A stretch of DNA of 64,000 nt from Sarcocystis neurona (lineage: Eukaryota; Apicomplexa; Conoidasida; Eucoccidiorida; Sarcocystidae), in the NCBI GenBank assembly GCA_000727475.1, contig KL647310.1, positions 1,801,989 to 1,865,988 on the forward strand. The letters are read 5' to 3'. The notes under the pieces were generated by a model. That model did not search any database and was not told where the DNA came from. It saw nothing but the letters and a program-made list of their open reading frames with translations. Positions 24,250 through 35,900 of the stretch are shown one piece after another. The position numbers and the translations under genes were made by a program. Each line of letters starts with the position of its first letter. Positions within the stretch are counted from its first letter, which is position 1.

Positions 24250-27200
24250 AGAAGCGCGGCAGTTACGAAGGGGGTGCTGCTGGGATGGCGTGTGCTGCTG
24301 TCGCGTCTGCTGCTGTTGTGGAAGACTGCCGCTGCTTCGGCGTTGGCTCCCCTCTTGCGGCACGCGCTGGTGTACCACCACTTGCTGCTGCTACAGCAGA
24401 AGTCTGCAGTGCTTGCATCTTCTGCTGCTCCTGCCGTCGCTGCTGCTGCTTCTGCAGCGCCTCCGACACCTTTCCTCACCCTCCCGTTTGCAACTGCTGC
24501 TCGTTCACTACGTCGCAACCCCTCCTTTCTCTATCGCAAGGCGGCAGCAGCTGCAGACGCGCCGGATGGCGCGCTGCGGATTCTTGCTGCTCTGTTGCTG
24601 TGGAAACCAGAGCAGCAGCAGGAGCGTTCACCGCTTCTGTTTGTTGAAGAGCAGCAGCGTCCGGAGCAGGAACCGCAACGGCAGCACGACAAGTGGCAGC
24701 AAAACAGGACCGAGATCGGGAAGAAGCAGCTGCAGCAGCCGGAGGCACGACTTAAGACAGACTCCCGGAGGGGCCAGCAGCAACGCCAAGTGTCTAGACA
24801 GCAGCAGTGGCAACAGTCAAACGCGCAGGTCAAGGCAGCCTGTCCTCCAGCAGGGTCCCACGAAGTAGAAAGGGAGGCGGGCCAGCAATGCGGAGCTACA
24901 GGCAGTTCATCAGCAGCGCCTGCGACAGCAGCAGCATGCGCAGGGAGGGTTGCACGTGAGGCACTACCGGACGGTCCGGCAGCGATAAAGATGACAGCAA
25001 CAGAGCCGGACATAGCAGCAGCAGCAATACTCTCGTTTGCAGTAGCTGACAGCACTTCCTCTGCAGATGCAACATCAGCTGCAGCAGTAGCACTGGCACG
25101 ACCGTCGCGTTCAAGAGCAGCAGCAGCAGCGACAGTAGCCGCCCCAGGAAGAGCAGCAGCACCACGAAGAGCACGAGCGACATTCGAGAGGAGGATGACG
25201 CAGGTAGCTGCGCGTAGCGGGTGTGCTGCGCCGTCAAAACTACTCGGGGATCGACCTGCTGCCTGCACTGCTTCGAGCTGTACTGCTGCTGCTCCTGCAG
25301 CTGTTGCTGAGACTGCCGTCGTCCAGGAAGCCGGATTCATCGATGAAGAACTGGCGCTTGTGGAGGCGGCCCTGGCGAGTCTGGGGGAGCAGCAGACTGT
25401 CGCTGCTCATCCTGAGGGTGCTGCTGCTGTCAGCGAGCCGTCTGTGGATTTCCTTGGCGTCTCTTCCGAAACACTCGAGCAACAAGCAAGCGATCTGAAC
25501 CCCACAACTGCTGCGCGGATCTGCAGGCAAACCCTGTTGTCGCTTCTGGTGTACGTACATCTCAACGGTCTCACGGATGGGGCCTTTGGCGATCACACGC
25601 TCAGGAGCAGCAGTAGCAGCTGCTACCACCAGGACACCTCTCACGGAGACAGTCGTCACAGCAGCAGCAACAGTCACAGCAGGGGCTGTGACAAGAAAAG
25701 CAGCTGCACCAGCAGAGAACGCTGCAGCAACCGAAGCAGCAGCCGTGGAGGCCGCAGCAGCAGTCGGAAGGGGACCGCTCTGAAGGACGCTAACAGCAGC
25801 AACGAAGCCAAGAACAGCACAAACACTAGTGCAGTGCTGTACAGCAGCAGTCGCTGCACTACAGGCAACATATTGAACAATGCCAAGTCAAACAGTCGCA
25901 GGGACACCGGCCCGGAACGGTTCCACCAGACGACAGTACACGTGGCAGATACCAAGACAGCAGCAAGAGGCGTCTCTGTAGGAGTCGCTGCATCCACAGA
26001 AGCTGCAACAGCAGCACCGGCGTCGTCACCGAGCCGAGTTGTTGCAGCGTTGCGGCGGCTGCCTCTGGAAGCTCTGCGCGAGTTGCATTTGCTGATGCTG
26101 CTGGCATCTTCGGCACTGCTGTGGGGTGACGACGGAGCAGGCGCTTTAGGTGTGAAAAGTGCTTACATGCCTGTGGAGTTGCTGCGAGGCAGCTGTACCT
26201 CTCTTCGCAGCGGCAGCCGCTGCACAAGCGTTGATGGCAGCAGCAGGAGTCGTAGCAGGAGTGGGACGCAGCATTACCTGCAAGCCTTGCTGCAGCAGAC
26301 GTTGCTGCTGCAACCAGAGCAGGAGCAGCAGATGCTTCGCCTCCTGAAAGAGGAAGCGGCAGCTTGGCGAGCGGGGCCTGCAGCGACTGCTGCTTCGGCT
26401 GCAGCTGCGCAGGCTCTGGCAAACGCTTCGCCGTTGCTGCAGCGGAAGTGGGAGCAGCAGCAGCAGCAGACTGCAGCCGCGGAGCAACAGCGCCGCGAAA
26501 GACGCGCGCTGCAAGTAGAGTTGCGGCTGAGACATAGGGGCCAGGACCGACTCCTACGCTTACTGCTGCCGAGCAGTCAACGGCAGCAGCAGACACTGGA
26601 ACTGCAGCAGCGGCACCAGCAGCAAGGATGGGGAGGACAGCAGCGACAGCAGCAGCACGTCTTGCGGAGTCAACAGGTCGAGCAGGTAATAGAACAACAG
26701 CAGCAGCAGGCCCTTACGTCACAGCAGCACCAGCGGGCACTGCGACAACAGCAGGAGCAGGTGGCGGAAGGCGAGGACGAGCTGCGGACGGTGCGGTCAA
26801 GGCAGCAGCCGCCGGGATGGAATTTACAGCAGTTGACGGTGCAGGCAGAGCCGCGCCATCGAGGGGAAGGACAGAAGGCGTCCGGGACAGAACAGCATCG
26901 AGTGGCAGGCAAGCACCGGCAAAAGCAGTTTTTGAGGAGACAGCAGCGGCAGCAGCTTGTGGAAGCAGCAGCAAAACACAAGCTCTCCCAGCCCCGCGCT
27001 GTAGAGGACGGGCCAGGTATGCTGAACCAGCTGGAGCGGCCGCAAGTACGAACGAAGCAGTGGCAGCAGCAGCAGGTGGACGCAGGACTGAGGGACACCA
27101 GCGAGAAGATAAACTGTCTCGTTTCAAGAAGACATAATAGAGAAGCTGCTGGTGTCACAGCACCGCGGAGATCTCACCAGTGCTCCGCAGCTGAGGCAGC

Positions 27201-27870
27201 TCCAGCAGCCGAGGAAATTCCTGCGTCAGCCGCAGCAGTCGCTGCAGCATTTCCAGCTGCCGCAGCACCGGCAGTTGCTGCTGCTAATGAAAGGGGAGAA
27301 GCGAAGTGGCTGCATCCGGCGGCTGCTGTGAAGCGTGCCATCGAAGAGGTGGTGCCACTAGAAGTGGAGGACGAGAAGCTGCGAGCGCGTCTGCTGCTGG
27401 CAGCAGCAGCAGCACGGGCTCTGCTTCGCTACCAGCACCCCCCTGCAGAAAATACAGGCACTTCGTCTTCCAAAATGCATGCGCAGGTGCTAGCAACTCT
27501 GCCGGGTGCAGCGCAGCTCATAGAAGCTCAGCAGCGAAGAAAATCAGCAAGAGCAAGGGGCCACACAGCAGCAGGTGCTGTTGTGGAAGCAGATCTGACT
27601 GAAGACGCACGAGGAGCAGCATCAGGAACGGAAGCATTAAGAACGGCGGCGTCAAGAGCAGCAGCGTCAAGAGCCGCAGCAGCGGCTATTTCTGTTCGAA
27701 CAAAAGAAGAACAAAGGGCAACGAATGAGGAAAGGCTTCTGCGACAGCAACTCCAGCAGCAGCAGGACGAGCTCTTGACTGCTGCTCTGCTGCACACAAG
27801 CAGGAAATGGCTGACGCAGAAAGAAGTTCGCGTCGGACCGTACGTTCTTGATATTGTTCTAGAACGATAG
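24250..27870 (+). CDS. RAP/FASTK-like protein, C-terminal block with partial RAP-like end
   Basis: Open frame with Gln/Ala/Ser-rich spacers and helical units: VLLGWRVLLSRLLLLW, FIDEELALVEAALASLG, ICRQTLLSLLVYVHLNGL, VAALRRLPLEALRELHLLML, EVEDEKLRARLLLAAAAARA. The unit LLVYVHLNGL resembles FIEVYVHLSKHPEL of the first block, which supports one gene. The end reads KWLTQKEVRVGPYVLDIVLE, arginine, stop (27868-27870). VGPYVLDIVL resembles the first strand of the RAP domain, but the usual continuation (acidic E-x-D-G, later helices) was not found downstream. Either the domain is truncated or the last exon was missed. A phase-compatible alternative terminal exon at 28028-28143 (ADVLLPALDREVDKAAEALT, stop) exists. 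Confidence 0.45.
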   Translation, partial: RSAAVTKGVLLGWRVLLSRLLLLWKTAAASALAPLLRHALVYHHLLLLQQKSAVLASSAAPAVAAAASAAPPTPFLTLPFATAARSLRRNPSFLYRKAAAAADAPDGALRILAALLLWKPEQQQERSPLLFVEEQQRPEQEPQRQHDKWQQNRTEIGKKQLQQPEARLKTDSRRGQQQRQVSRQQQWQQSNAQVKAACPPAGSHEVEREAGQQCGATGSSSAAPATAAACAGRVAREALPDGPAAIKMTATEPDIAAAAILSFAVADSTSSADATSAAAVALARPSRSRAAAAATVAAPGRAAAPRRARATFERRMTQVAARSGCAAPSKLLGDRPAACTASSCTAAAPAAVAETAVVQEAGFIDEELALVEAALASLGEQQTVAAHPEGAAAVSEPSVDFLGVSSETLEQQASDLNPTTAARICRQTLLSLLVYVHLNGLTDGAFGDHTLRSSSSSCYHQDTSHGDSRHSSSNSHSRGCDKKSSCTSRERCSNRSSSRGGRSSSRKGTALKDANSSNEAKNSTNTSAVLYSSSRCTTGNILNNAKSNSRRDTGPERFHQTTVHVADTKTAARGVSVGVAASTEAATAAPASSPSRVVAALRRLPLEALRELHLLMLLASSALLWGDDGAGALGVKSAYMPVELLRGSCTSLRSGSRCTSVDGSSRSRSRSGTQHYLQALLQQTLLLQPEQEQQMLRLLKEEAAAWRAGPAATAASAAAAQALANASPLLQRKWEQQQQQTAAAEQQRRERRALQVELRLRHRGQDRLLRLLLPSSQRQQQTLELQQRHQQQGWGGQQRQQQHVLRSQQVEQVIEQQQQQALTSQQHQRALRQQQEQVAEGEDELRTVRSRQQPPGWNLQQLTVQAEPRHRGEGQKASGTEQHRVAGKHRQKQFLRRQQRQQLVEAAAKHKLSQPRAVEDGPGMLNQLERPQVRTKQWQQQQVDAGLRDTSEKINCLVSRRHNREAAGVTAPRRSHQCSAAEAAPAAEEIPASAAAVAAAFPAAAAPAVAAANERGEAKWLHPAAAVKRAIEEVVPLEVEDEKLRARLLLAAAAARALLRYQHPPAENTGTSSSKMHAQVLATLPGAAQLIEAQQRRKSARARGHTAAGAVVEADLTEDARGAASGTEALRTAASRAAASRAAAAAISVRTKEEQRATNEERLLRQQLQQQQDELLTAALLHTSRKWLTQKEVRVGPYVLDIVLER

Positions 27871-28569
27871 CCGCAACAGGTGCACCACGCCCAGCAAACG
27901 CAACATCCCGAACCGCCCGCGTAGGAACAGATATGCTTTCTTAGAGTAGTGGCGGGCATGAGGAGGAGCTATAGTGTCGAGAATATTACGTATTCTTTGC
28001 TGCTGAAACTGGAACTTATCCGCTACTAGTACCCTCCCGCCGACGCTGGAAGTGGAGTCGCAGCAGCAGGTGCCGCCTGCAGCCGACGTGCTGCTGCCTG
28101 CCCTTGATCGAGAGGTCGACAAAGCAGCTGAAGCGCTGACGTAGATCATTCTGGTATACTCGTAGATACCGGTCTGTACCTTGGTGTGTCTCTCTACCTG
28201 TCAATCTGTCCATGTATTAAATTATACACCTACCTGGCCATACGGTGCTCCGAAGTACCTATACGTCCACACAAGTACGTACTGTATCTGCGTGTCTCTC
28301 CCTCTCGAAAGATACATACGACAACTACGTATAAGCAGAGCTGTCCCTCTCTCTACATACGCCTGTTTTGAAATGAAAAAGGGAAGTTCCCTGTGCTAAG
28401 AAATGAGTCACTCTGAACTTCTATGTACAGCTGCTGCACATGCACAAAGATCCTGTTGTTGCGGTTTGCCAAGGCAGCAGCCGCAGCAGCGAGAGAGGCA
28501 AGGAGGACACGTGGATTTGTGAAGGCCAGCAGCGGGGCCCACCTACGTCGCGGTGGCTGCTGCATCCTG

Positions 28570-28974
28570 CTACGCAGCAAGCACTACGTCTTTAGTGGAC
28601 GCAGCAGCTGGAGTTGTTCCCTCGCATGGGACGGCTGCAAAGAAGGTGCCAGCCGACACGTGCGGCTCAGCACTATACAAAGGGGGGTCCACAGGAGCGT
28701 TAATAGCGGTCGAATAATACACAGTTGCGTGCGCCCCCAAGTTGCGAAACTGAGACCGGCAGCCACTGCATGCGCACTCCAGTGCGTCTACAGAGGAAGA
28801 GCCTTGTGGAGGAGCTGAGCATGTTCGTGACTGCCTAAGGCAAGCCTCCCGCGCTGCAGCAGCAATTGAAGACTCAGGTTCAAATGCGCTACACAGAGTC
28901 CGCTTCATGCAGTAGATGACAACGCCGCTGCACCTTTTAACCGAGACACTCTGCGGGGACTGGAGCGCCTGCAT
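28570..28974 (-). CDS. Orphan 134-aa ORF
   Basis: ATG (complement at 28974) to a stop at 28570, in DNA that lacks triplet repeats, so the open frame is less easily explained by composition. It begins MQALQSPQSVSVKRCSGVVI, contains seven Cys in the first 80 residues and ends VPCEGTTPAAASTKDVVLAA. The + strand is also open here (28423-28818), so orientation is not certain. No signal peptide or known domain was recognised. Confidence 0.25.
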   Translation of the reverse strand: MQALQSPQSVSVKRCSGVVIYCMKRTLCSAFEPESSIAAAAREACLRQSRTCSAPPQGSSSVDALECACSGCRSQFRNLGAHATVYYSTAINAPVDPPLYSAEPHVSAGTFFAAVPCEGTTPAAASTKDVVLAA

Positions 28975-30339
28975 GCACTAGGGAACTTCTCCTTTGCGCA
29001 AAGGCTAGGCCGGCGGCACTAGCCGCTTAGAGGACAGCGGCAGGCATAAAACCACCGACGTCTATGCGTGTGAAAATGCTCTACGAAGGCGGGCTGGGCC
29101 TTCGTGCAGCGGCAGCAGCATTAGGTCGTTTTTTTGGTACGACATGTGCGACACGAGGCGGCCAGCAACAGTAGCAGTAGGGCAGCGAGAATGAGGCCGC
29201 GCTGCGATTGATTGCGGCAGAAGACTGCCTTTGGAAGAGTGCTAGCTCGTCGTCCTTTATTTCCGGCTGGCGATGGCGCACGCTGTCAAATTTCGGAGGG
29301 GAAAGGTATTGTGCCATAGCAGCTTGTCTTCCAGTGCAGTGAAAAACAAGACACTACATGCGAGACTTTTGAAGCCACCATGTCATATTCGTCAGCAAAC
29401 GCGACCCAACTGGATAAATCTCTGTCGTGAAGTGCCGATTGTACTGCTTGCATACCAGTGTGCTCAAGTATACACTTTGAGAAATGACTAGACGGTGGCG
29501 AAAGGGCCTACGAAACCGTTTGGCTACCGAGTTGCTGCAAGTTTTCTCAGGTAGGTCGTCCAAAGGTCAGTCCTCCAATTCGTCGCAGGAGAGGACGCGC
29601 GTCGCAAGTGCCCACTCAAACGATAGCTTTTAGATTATAGAACTGCCCTGACGGTTTGTTGTGAGTTTTCGGACCCGTCATTTCTCCGTGATGTCAACTG
29701 GAGACTGCACGTAAAAGTTCCTGGCGTTTGCTTTTTCAGAATACTCCCCTGCAAGACGGCGCTGTAGTGAAGCAGTCTTCCTTCCCTTCTTCTTTCACCT
29801 ACGTACGAGAAATGTCGCTCTGATGTGGACACGGCTGCACGTTCAGACCGTAATGACCTGGGTGCCTCGTGCTCTACTCCTATCCGTTTTCAGCACTACT
29901 TAAGAATCAAATAAACCTACTGCTCCGTATCTGCCATCTTGAGCTGAGTACCACCGCCGCTAAACACATCTTTGACGTATGACAGCAGCAACGGGCCGAA
30001 ACGAAGTGGAACGAGCTCACGAAGACTCTGGCGTACGTGCACTCTATCGTAGACTCACTCTGGTGAATGCAGACTCGGTTTAGCTGAACTCGGGAGTCCG
30101 CCGTCTTGCAACTCTGCGACCGTAACCTTGCTCAGGCTTGTGTCTCTGCCATATATGATGGCACTGCTGTTCTGTGTGGACTGTGACCCACATACTACGT
30201 TTTCGCACCTACACGTCTGTGTGTGTCTCTCTAGAAAATCCCTCCTCGGAATTTTTCCCGTGCGGAAGACGGCGTCATTAATGCCGCATTCCGCTGGAAG
30301 TAGTACATTCCACGTGCCAAGGCCGAGTGTGTACACACC

Positions 30340-30401
30340 TCGTCTCCGCCGAGACGATCTCCACTGCGGAAAGGTCTGTGAGTCGTACACAGACCTTTCC
30401 G
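30340..30401. other. Two adjacent perfect hairpins
   Basis: 30340-30357: a 7-bp stem TCGTCTC/GAGACGA around a 4-base loop. 30367-30401: a 14-bp perfect stem CGGAAAGGTCTGTG with a 7-base loop. They sit in repeat-poor DNA 0.6 kb beyond the 3' end of RPT1. They might be part of a structured RNA or a processing signal; no RNA family was recognised. Confidence 0.5.
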
Positions 30402-31026
30402 TACTCACCGAGCAAGGAAGCACACACACTCCGCCGCCGTCTTGTATTCAGACAAGTCTATATAGCTACATATCACACATTTTTCCGTGTGGGGAGACAA
30501 CAACTCGCTTGCGACGAAAATTCTTTCTCGCTGAAACTGCGGGAGTGTATACTTTCTCACAAGGTCGTACGCTGCAAATGCCTTTACCCGTGTCGCCTGT
30601 GTGTGATCAAATGCACTTCCTCTACCAGTAGTCTACAAACGTACCCGCAGCCTACTGTGATCTACGTCACACGCTCATTTCTTTACGTACATGTGCGCGC
30701 ATTTACGCCCATACATACACAGATATACCATATATATATATATGTATAAATATATATATGTATATATATATATATATGTGTAGTTACACGCCGTTGCGAA
30801 CGTGGATGTGATAACGGGTAACGGAGATCACAAGTACTTTCACACACGCACATACGCACTTAAAAAACGCGCACAACGGGTTCGCTATAAACGTATACAT
30901 ATATCAATATATATATATTCTGTATATGCTACATGGACGAATCCACTTGTACACAAAGGTGTGTGTAGACATATTGCCGTGTATCCGAGTTCTGCCCTCG
31001 CGCGGAACGACTTGCTCCAGCAGCCG

Positions 31027-31122
31027 CTAATTGTAGACCATGTACTTAGCGGTGGCGCTGAATTTCTTGTAGCCTTTGATGACCCGGTTGATCGCGTCGA
31101 TGAAATTCTTCTCGCTGATACT
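31027..31122 (-). CDS. RPT1: RPT1 exon 8 (terminal, stop TAG)
   Basis: 96 nt encoding [20 protein letters not shown], then [11 protein letters not shown] and a TAG stop at 31027-31029. It follows CTCAG and starts in phase 0. The ending corresponds to the family's KFSATPRYMTYN terminus. Confidence 0.95.
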   Translation of the reverse strand, partial: SISEKNFIDAINRVIKGYKKFSATAKYMVYN

Positions 31123-32904
31123 CTGAGCGGCCCACAACAACATACAAAAAAAGGAATAACTGCACTACATCCCCTACCCACATACACACACAGATAAGCA
31201 CAGCGAGAATTGCACACGTATGCATATATATATATATATGTTACACTTTCCTGTAGGCGAACATTAATCGACAGACATATATACATACATTGATAGACAG
31301 ACGCTACACTTGTCCACATGATACACACACAAAGATATACACGTAGACGCACACGCGGATGCGCATACACGTATGATATGTAGGCGAAGGTTATGTAGAG
31401 ATTCTAACAAGTAGACACACCACACGTAGGATGCAGCACATACACCAGCACGCTGTCAAAAACGTGCTGCTTTCCGGTGGGATATATATATATATATGTA
31501 CACACACATACACAGGTCTGCACGCGTACAAATGAATACCTATGAACGCACACACACACACATATATATACGTGTTACGCGCAAAGGTTTGTGTATGTGT
31601 TCGTATACGAAAAACACACGTGGGAAAGGCGGGTGGTATGTGCAAGCGGAAGAAGCTACTACGCATTAAACGTCCGCAAGCAGGAAGAACGAGAAATATC
31701 ACAGACATTCTCAGAAATCTCCGAACAGTCTTACATACGAAGACTTTGAACGTACATATACACACTCAAATTATATATATATGTATACATGGAAGTGAAG
31801 TTCGCTTTGTCACTGGAAAGGACCACGTTTACACGAGACGCGATGAGTACACACAAACACATCTCCCTCGCTGAACACATACACGTATATACACATGTTA
31901 ACAGACACACATATGCACATATATACATACATGCACACATACATACATACATACACACACACGTATACATGGGTATATATATATATATATACACACAGAG
32001 ACATACATATATGCAGAGGTATCAACACACACACACACACACACACAAATACATCCATTCGCATACAAACATCTATATACATACACACGTACATACGTAT
32101 ATACATTTGTACGTCTACACACGAGCGTGTCCACACATACGTCCCCACTTATACACGCCTGTGCACACGCGTTTCATAAATATATACATCTACATACAAA
32201 CGTACACATACGTGTACGTCTGCATTCATATATATACATAGGTAAACATGTATACACGTCTACATACATAAGTCTACATACACACATCTACATACACACA
32301 CCTACCTACACACGTCTACACAAACACATTTACGTCTGCATGTGTACCTATCCGTATATATACATATGGACGCATTGTATATCATACACGCGTGCACACA
32401 CACACACACACACTCCTCGCGGTAAACTTGGAGAACGGAAGACAAGACAGCCCCTGCGGCAGTGAAGAAAATTTTGGTGTGTCCACTGCATATCCCAGGA
32501 AGTAACGAAGAGAAGCACGACTTGCCTTCTTCCTCGCTCGAATTGCCAGAATGCCCGCCTCTGTGCAGACGGACCGGATATCTGCGCCCGTACTACTCGG
32601 GCAGAGCCGCGCCAACAACTCGTAGCGAATATCGCGGTCCACACTCAACGTGCGCGCATGAATTTTGAAGATGTGTGTCCTGCCCTGCAGAGCAGTCACA
32701 CACGTGCGTACTGACGAGAAAACACATACCTGCCCAAGCACATATATATATATATATATATGCACGAATAGGTGCATACACAAATACATATGCGTATGCA
32801 TACACGTGTATACACCGAAAATGTGTCCTGTCGCAAAGAGCAGTCACACGTGCACACTGTGTACTGTTATGGAGGAAACACATACGACCCCCTACAGATC
32901 CATC

Positions 32905-32935
<31 letters not shown>

Positions 32936-35900
32936 CTTTATACGGGTGTATACACATGTATGCAAATACGCGTATTCATTAACATCTACATATACGTATA
33001 TGTACATATATACATACAAGGAAGACGTATGTGCTGCGCTGTGAAGCAGTCATCCCCGTACACAGTCTACTCGAGGAGCAAACACACAGGAGAGTATACA
33101 CACATGTATACGTATGTATATATACACAGACATGTACATATATTGAGTGTGTGCGTCCTGCCCTGAACAGCAGTCTCAGATGTACCCAGCACACCTTGTT
33201 GGCGACGTAAATATACACGCGCTTCTATGCATACATATATCTACCTCTATATACGCGAATTTACACATATGCATATATATGGGTTTGTACACTGCGTATC
33301 TGTAGGCGAAGTAGCCATAGAAGCGCTCATACGCATACACACACCTGTACGTGTATACAGCTGTACACGCATTTACATATATACACATATTTATATATGT
33401 GGGTACGCAGCAACATGTGTGGAGGGACTTAAGTGATGTCTCAGCACGTACACACATATATATGTGTACAAGACTGCGCCGGTGTACATACACCTGGAGA
33501 CGTAGAGATAGACGAAGAGCTATCTGTCTACGCATATATTTTCCCGTACACATCTCTGTGCAACAAATGGGCGCAGACACATGCACATATCTACAGAGAT
33601 GTGTCTACACATACATAACTCGTTTAAATGAGGCAAAGCGTTGTTGTCTTCTCCGTACCCGTCCCGATCACCTCTACCTCGACGCGCTCTCGTACATCTA
33701 TAAATCCATGTGTGTCGACCATGTACATATCTGTCTATCAGTTTATCTACACCTACATCAATCTCTGTATCTACGTATCTGCACCTGCAGCTATCTATAC
33801 CTATGTGTCTATATAAACCTATCTGTATCTACCTACCTCTACGTATACTGACATGTGTGTGTACGTAAACGATCACCTGCAAGCCTATGAGCCACGCACA
33901 AGTATATATATGTATGTGTGTATGCACACCGCTGCATTTTGTATCTCCATTTATACAGAACACTGCTATATATGTCCACATAAGCCCACCCCTCTACACG
34001 TACGTCTGCCTGCATGCCGCCAGATGAAAAGCTCGACTGTCCACTTCTCTTCCCCCCCTACACATACACGGCCGAACACACGTACATACACACGCAGGCC
34101 AGTATACAGAGATGGGGCTGCTTGTAGCTGCCCTTGCGCGCCACCTACAAGATCGTGAGACACATATCGTAGAATCTCTACGCATATGTTCCTGACATGG
34201 TCACGTACATGCATACATGTACACGCGCAAATATGCGCCTCTCCGCACAGGTGTATGTTGCTTTCTCTCGCTGTCCATCTACCTATCTATCTGTATATAT
34301 TTAAATGTGGAGTTTCACGCGCAGAGGGAGAGTCGCTCTGACAGACACAGCCACAACGGTGTCTGCCTGCGACAGCTCCTCCTTTTTTGCTGTTGTTCTT
34401 CTTGCATGTTTTTACCTCGAGATCGGGAAGACCGAACTCCACCTTTCTGTCGAGACGTCCAGGACGAAGAAGCGCAGGATCGAGAGTGTCCGGTCTGTTT
34501 GTTGCCATCAAAACTTTTATATTTCCTCGAGCTTCGAACCCGTCCAGCTGATTCACAATCTCTGTGTGCAAGACACAAAACGGGACCCGCACAGAACAGG
34601 ACCCGCAACCATTTATCTAAATATATACATACACATATTAATATATATTATATATATACACATATTTACATGCACAGCTCTACCGACGTTTATACACACA
34701 CCCGCCCACATGTCTCTATACAGCACACTCGTATACATGTGTACATACGCCCACACTTCCATATATATGTGGTGTCTGGCGGCCTCCCCCCCCATCACCA
34801 CCACCATTGGTACCACCACCACCACCTCCCCCGCCATCACCACCTTTCTCACTTGACCACCGGTGGCACGACCACTGGCGTGTGCAGTTCGTGTCGCAGC
34901 ACTGCAAAAGCACACCTGCTTCCGCGAGCGAAGGAGTGTGACAGGACGATGTGTCTTCTGTTTCTTTTACATGCAGTGACCCCGAGCAATCCCAGCCACA
35001 ACACACCTACGCAACAGCAGTATCATCAGCAGCACGAACGCCGCTCAGTGCTTACGCCTGCCTATTTTTTCTGTTTATCGATCGAACGATCTTCGAAAGG
35101 AATTAATTCTACGCGCCGGCTCATCACCCAGAGATGCAAACATCTTCTGTACGTACAAGAAACTTCATATATGCTGCTCACTTCCGACAGGAATTCCTAT
35201 ATATATATATATATATATATATAGTTCTGTNNNNNNNNNNNNNNNNNNNNNNNNNNNNNNNNNNNNNNNNNNNNNNNNNNNNNNNNNNNNNNNNNNNNNN
35301 NNNNNNNNNNNNNNNNNNNNNNNNNNNNNNNNNNNNNNNNNNNNNNNNNNNNNNNNNNNNNNNNNNNNNNNNNNNNNNNNNNNNNNNNNNNNNNNNNNNN
35401 NNNNNNNNNNNNNNNNNNNNNNNNNNNNNNNNNNNNNNNNNNNNNNNNNNNNNNNNNNNNNNNNNNNNNNNNNNNNNNNNNNNNNNNNNNNNNNNNNNNN
35501 NNNNNNNNNNNNNNNNNNNNNNNNNNNNNNNNNNNNNNNNNNNNNNNNNNNNNNNNNNNNNNNNNNNNNNNNNNNNNNNNNNNNNNNNNNNNNNNNNNNN
35601 NNNNNNNNNNNNNNNNNNNNNNNNNNNNNNNNNNNNNNNNNNNNNNNNNNNNNNNNNNNNNNNNNNNNNNNNNNNNNNNNNNNNNNNNNNNNNNNNNNNN
35701 NNNNNNNNNNNNNNNCTATATATATATATATATATATATATAGTTTCTGTCTGTAGGTGGGTCGAGCTTGGGAGAGCGAGCCACATATTCGCTGCATGCA
35801 GGAGAGGGAAAATGAAGTGCCCTTGCTGCTCTTCTGCTGCTTCTCTTCTGCTGTGGCGCAAATCCTCTTTTCCTGCGCCTTCTTCCCCTGTACGCGCCTG

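Larger units (their letters stand above)
27871..31026. other. Repeat-poor interval between the RAP-like gene and RPT1
   Basis: Contains the orphan ORF 28570-28974 and the hairpins at 30340-30401; a short TA run lies at 30730-30780. Frames at 30128-30631 (+) and 30055-30429 (-) overlap each other and have no recognisable domain. Confidence 0.6.
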
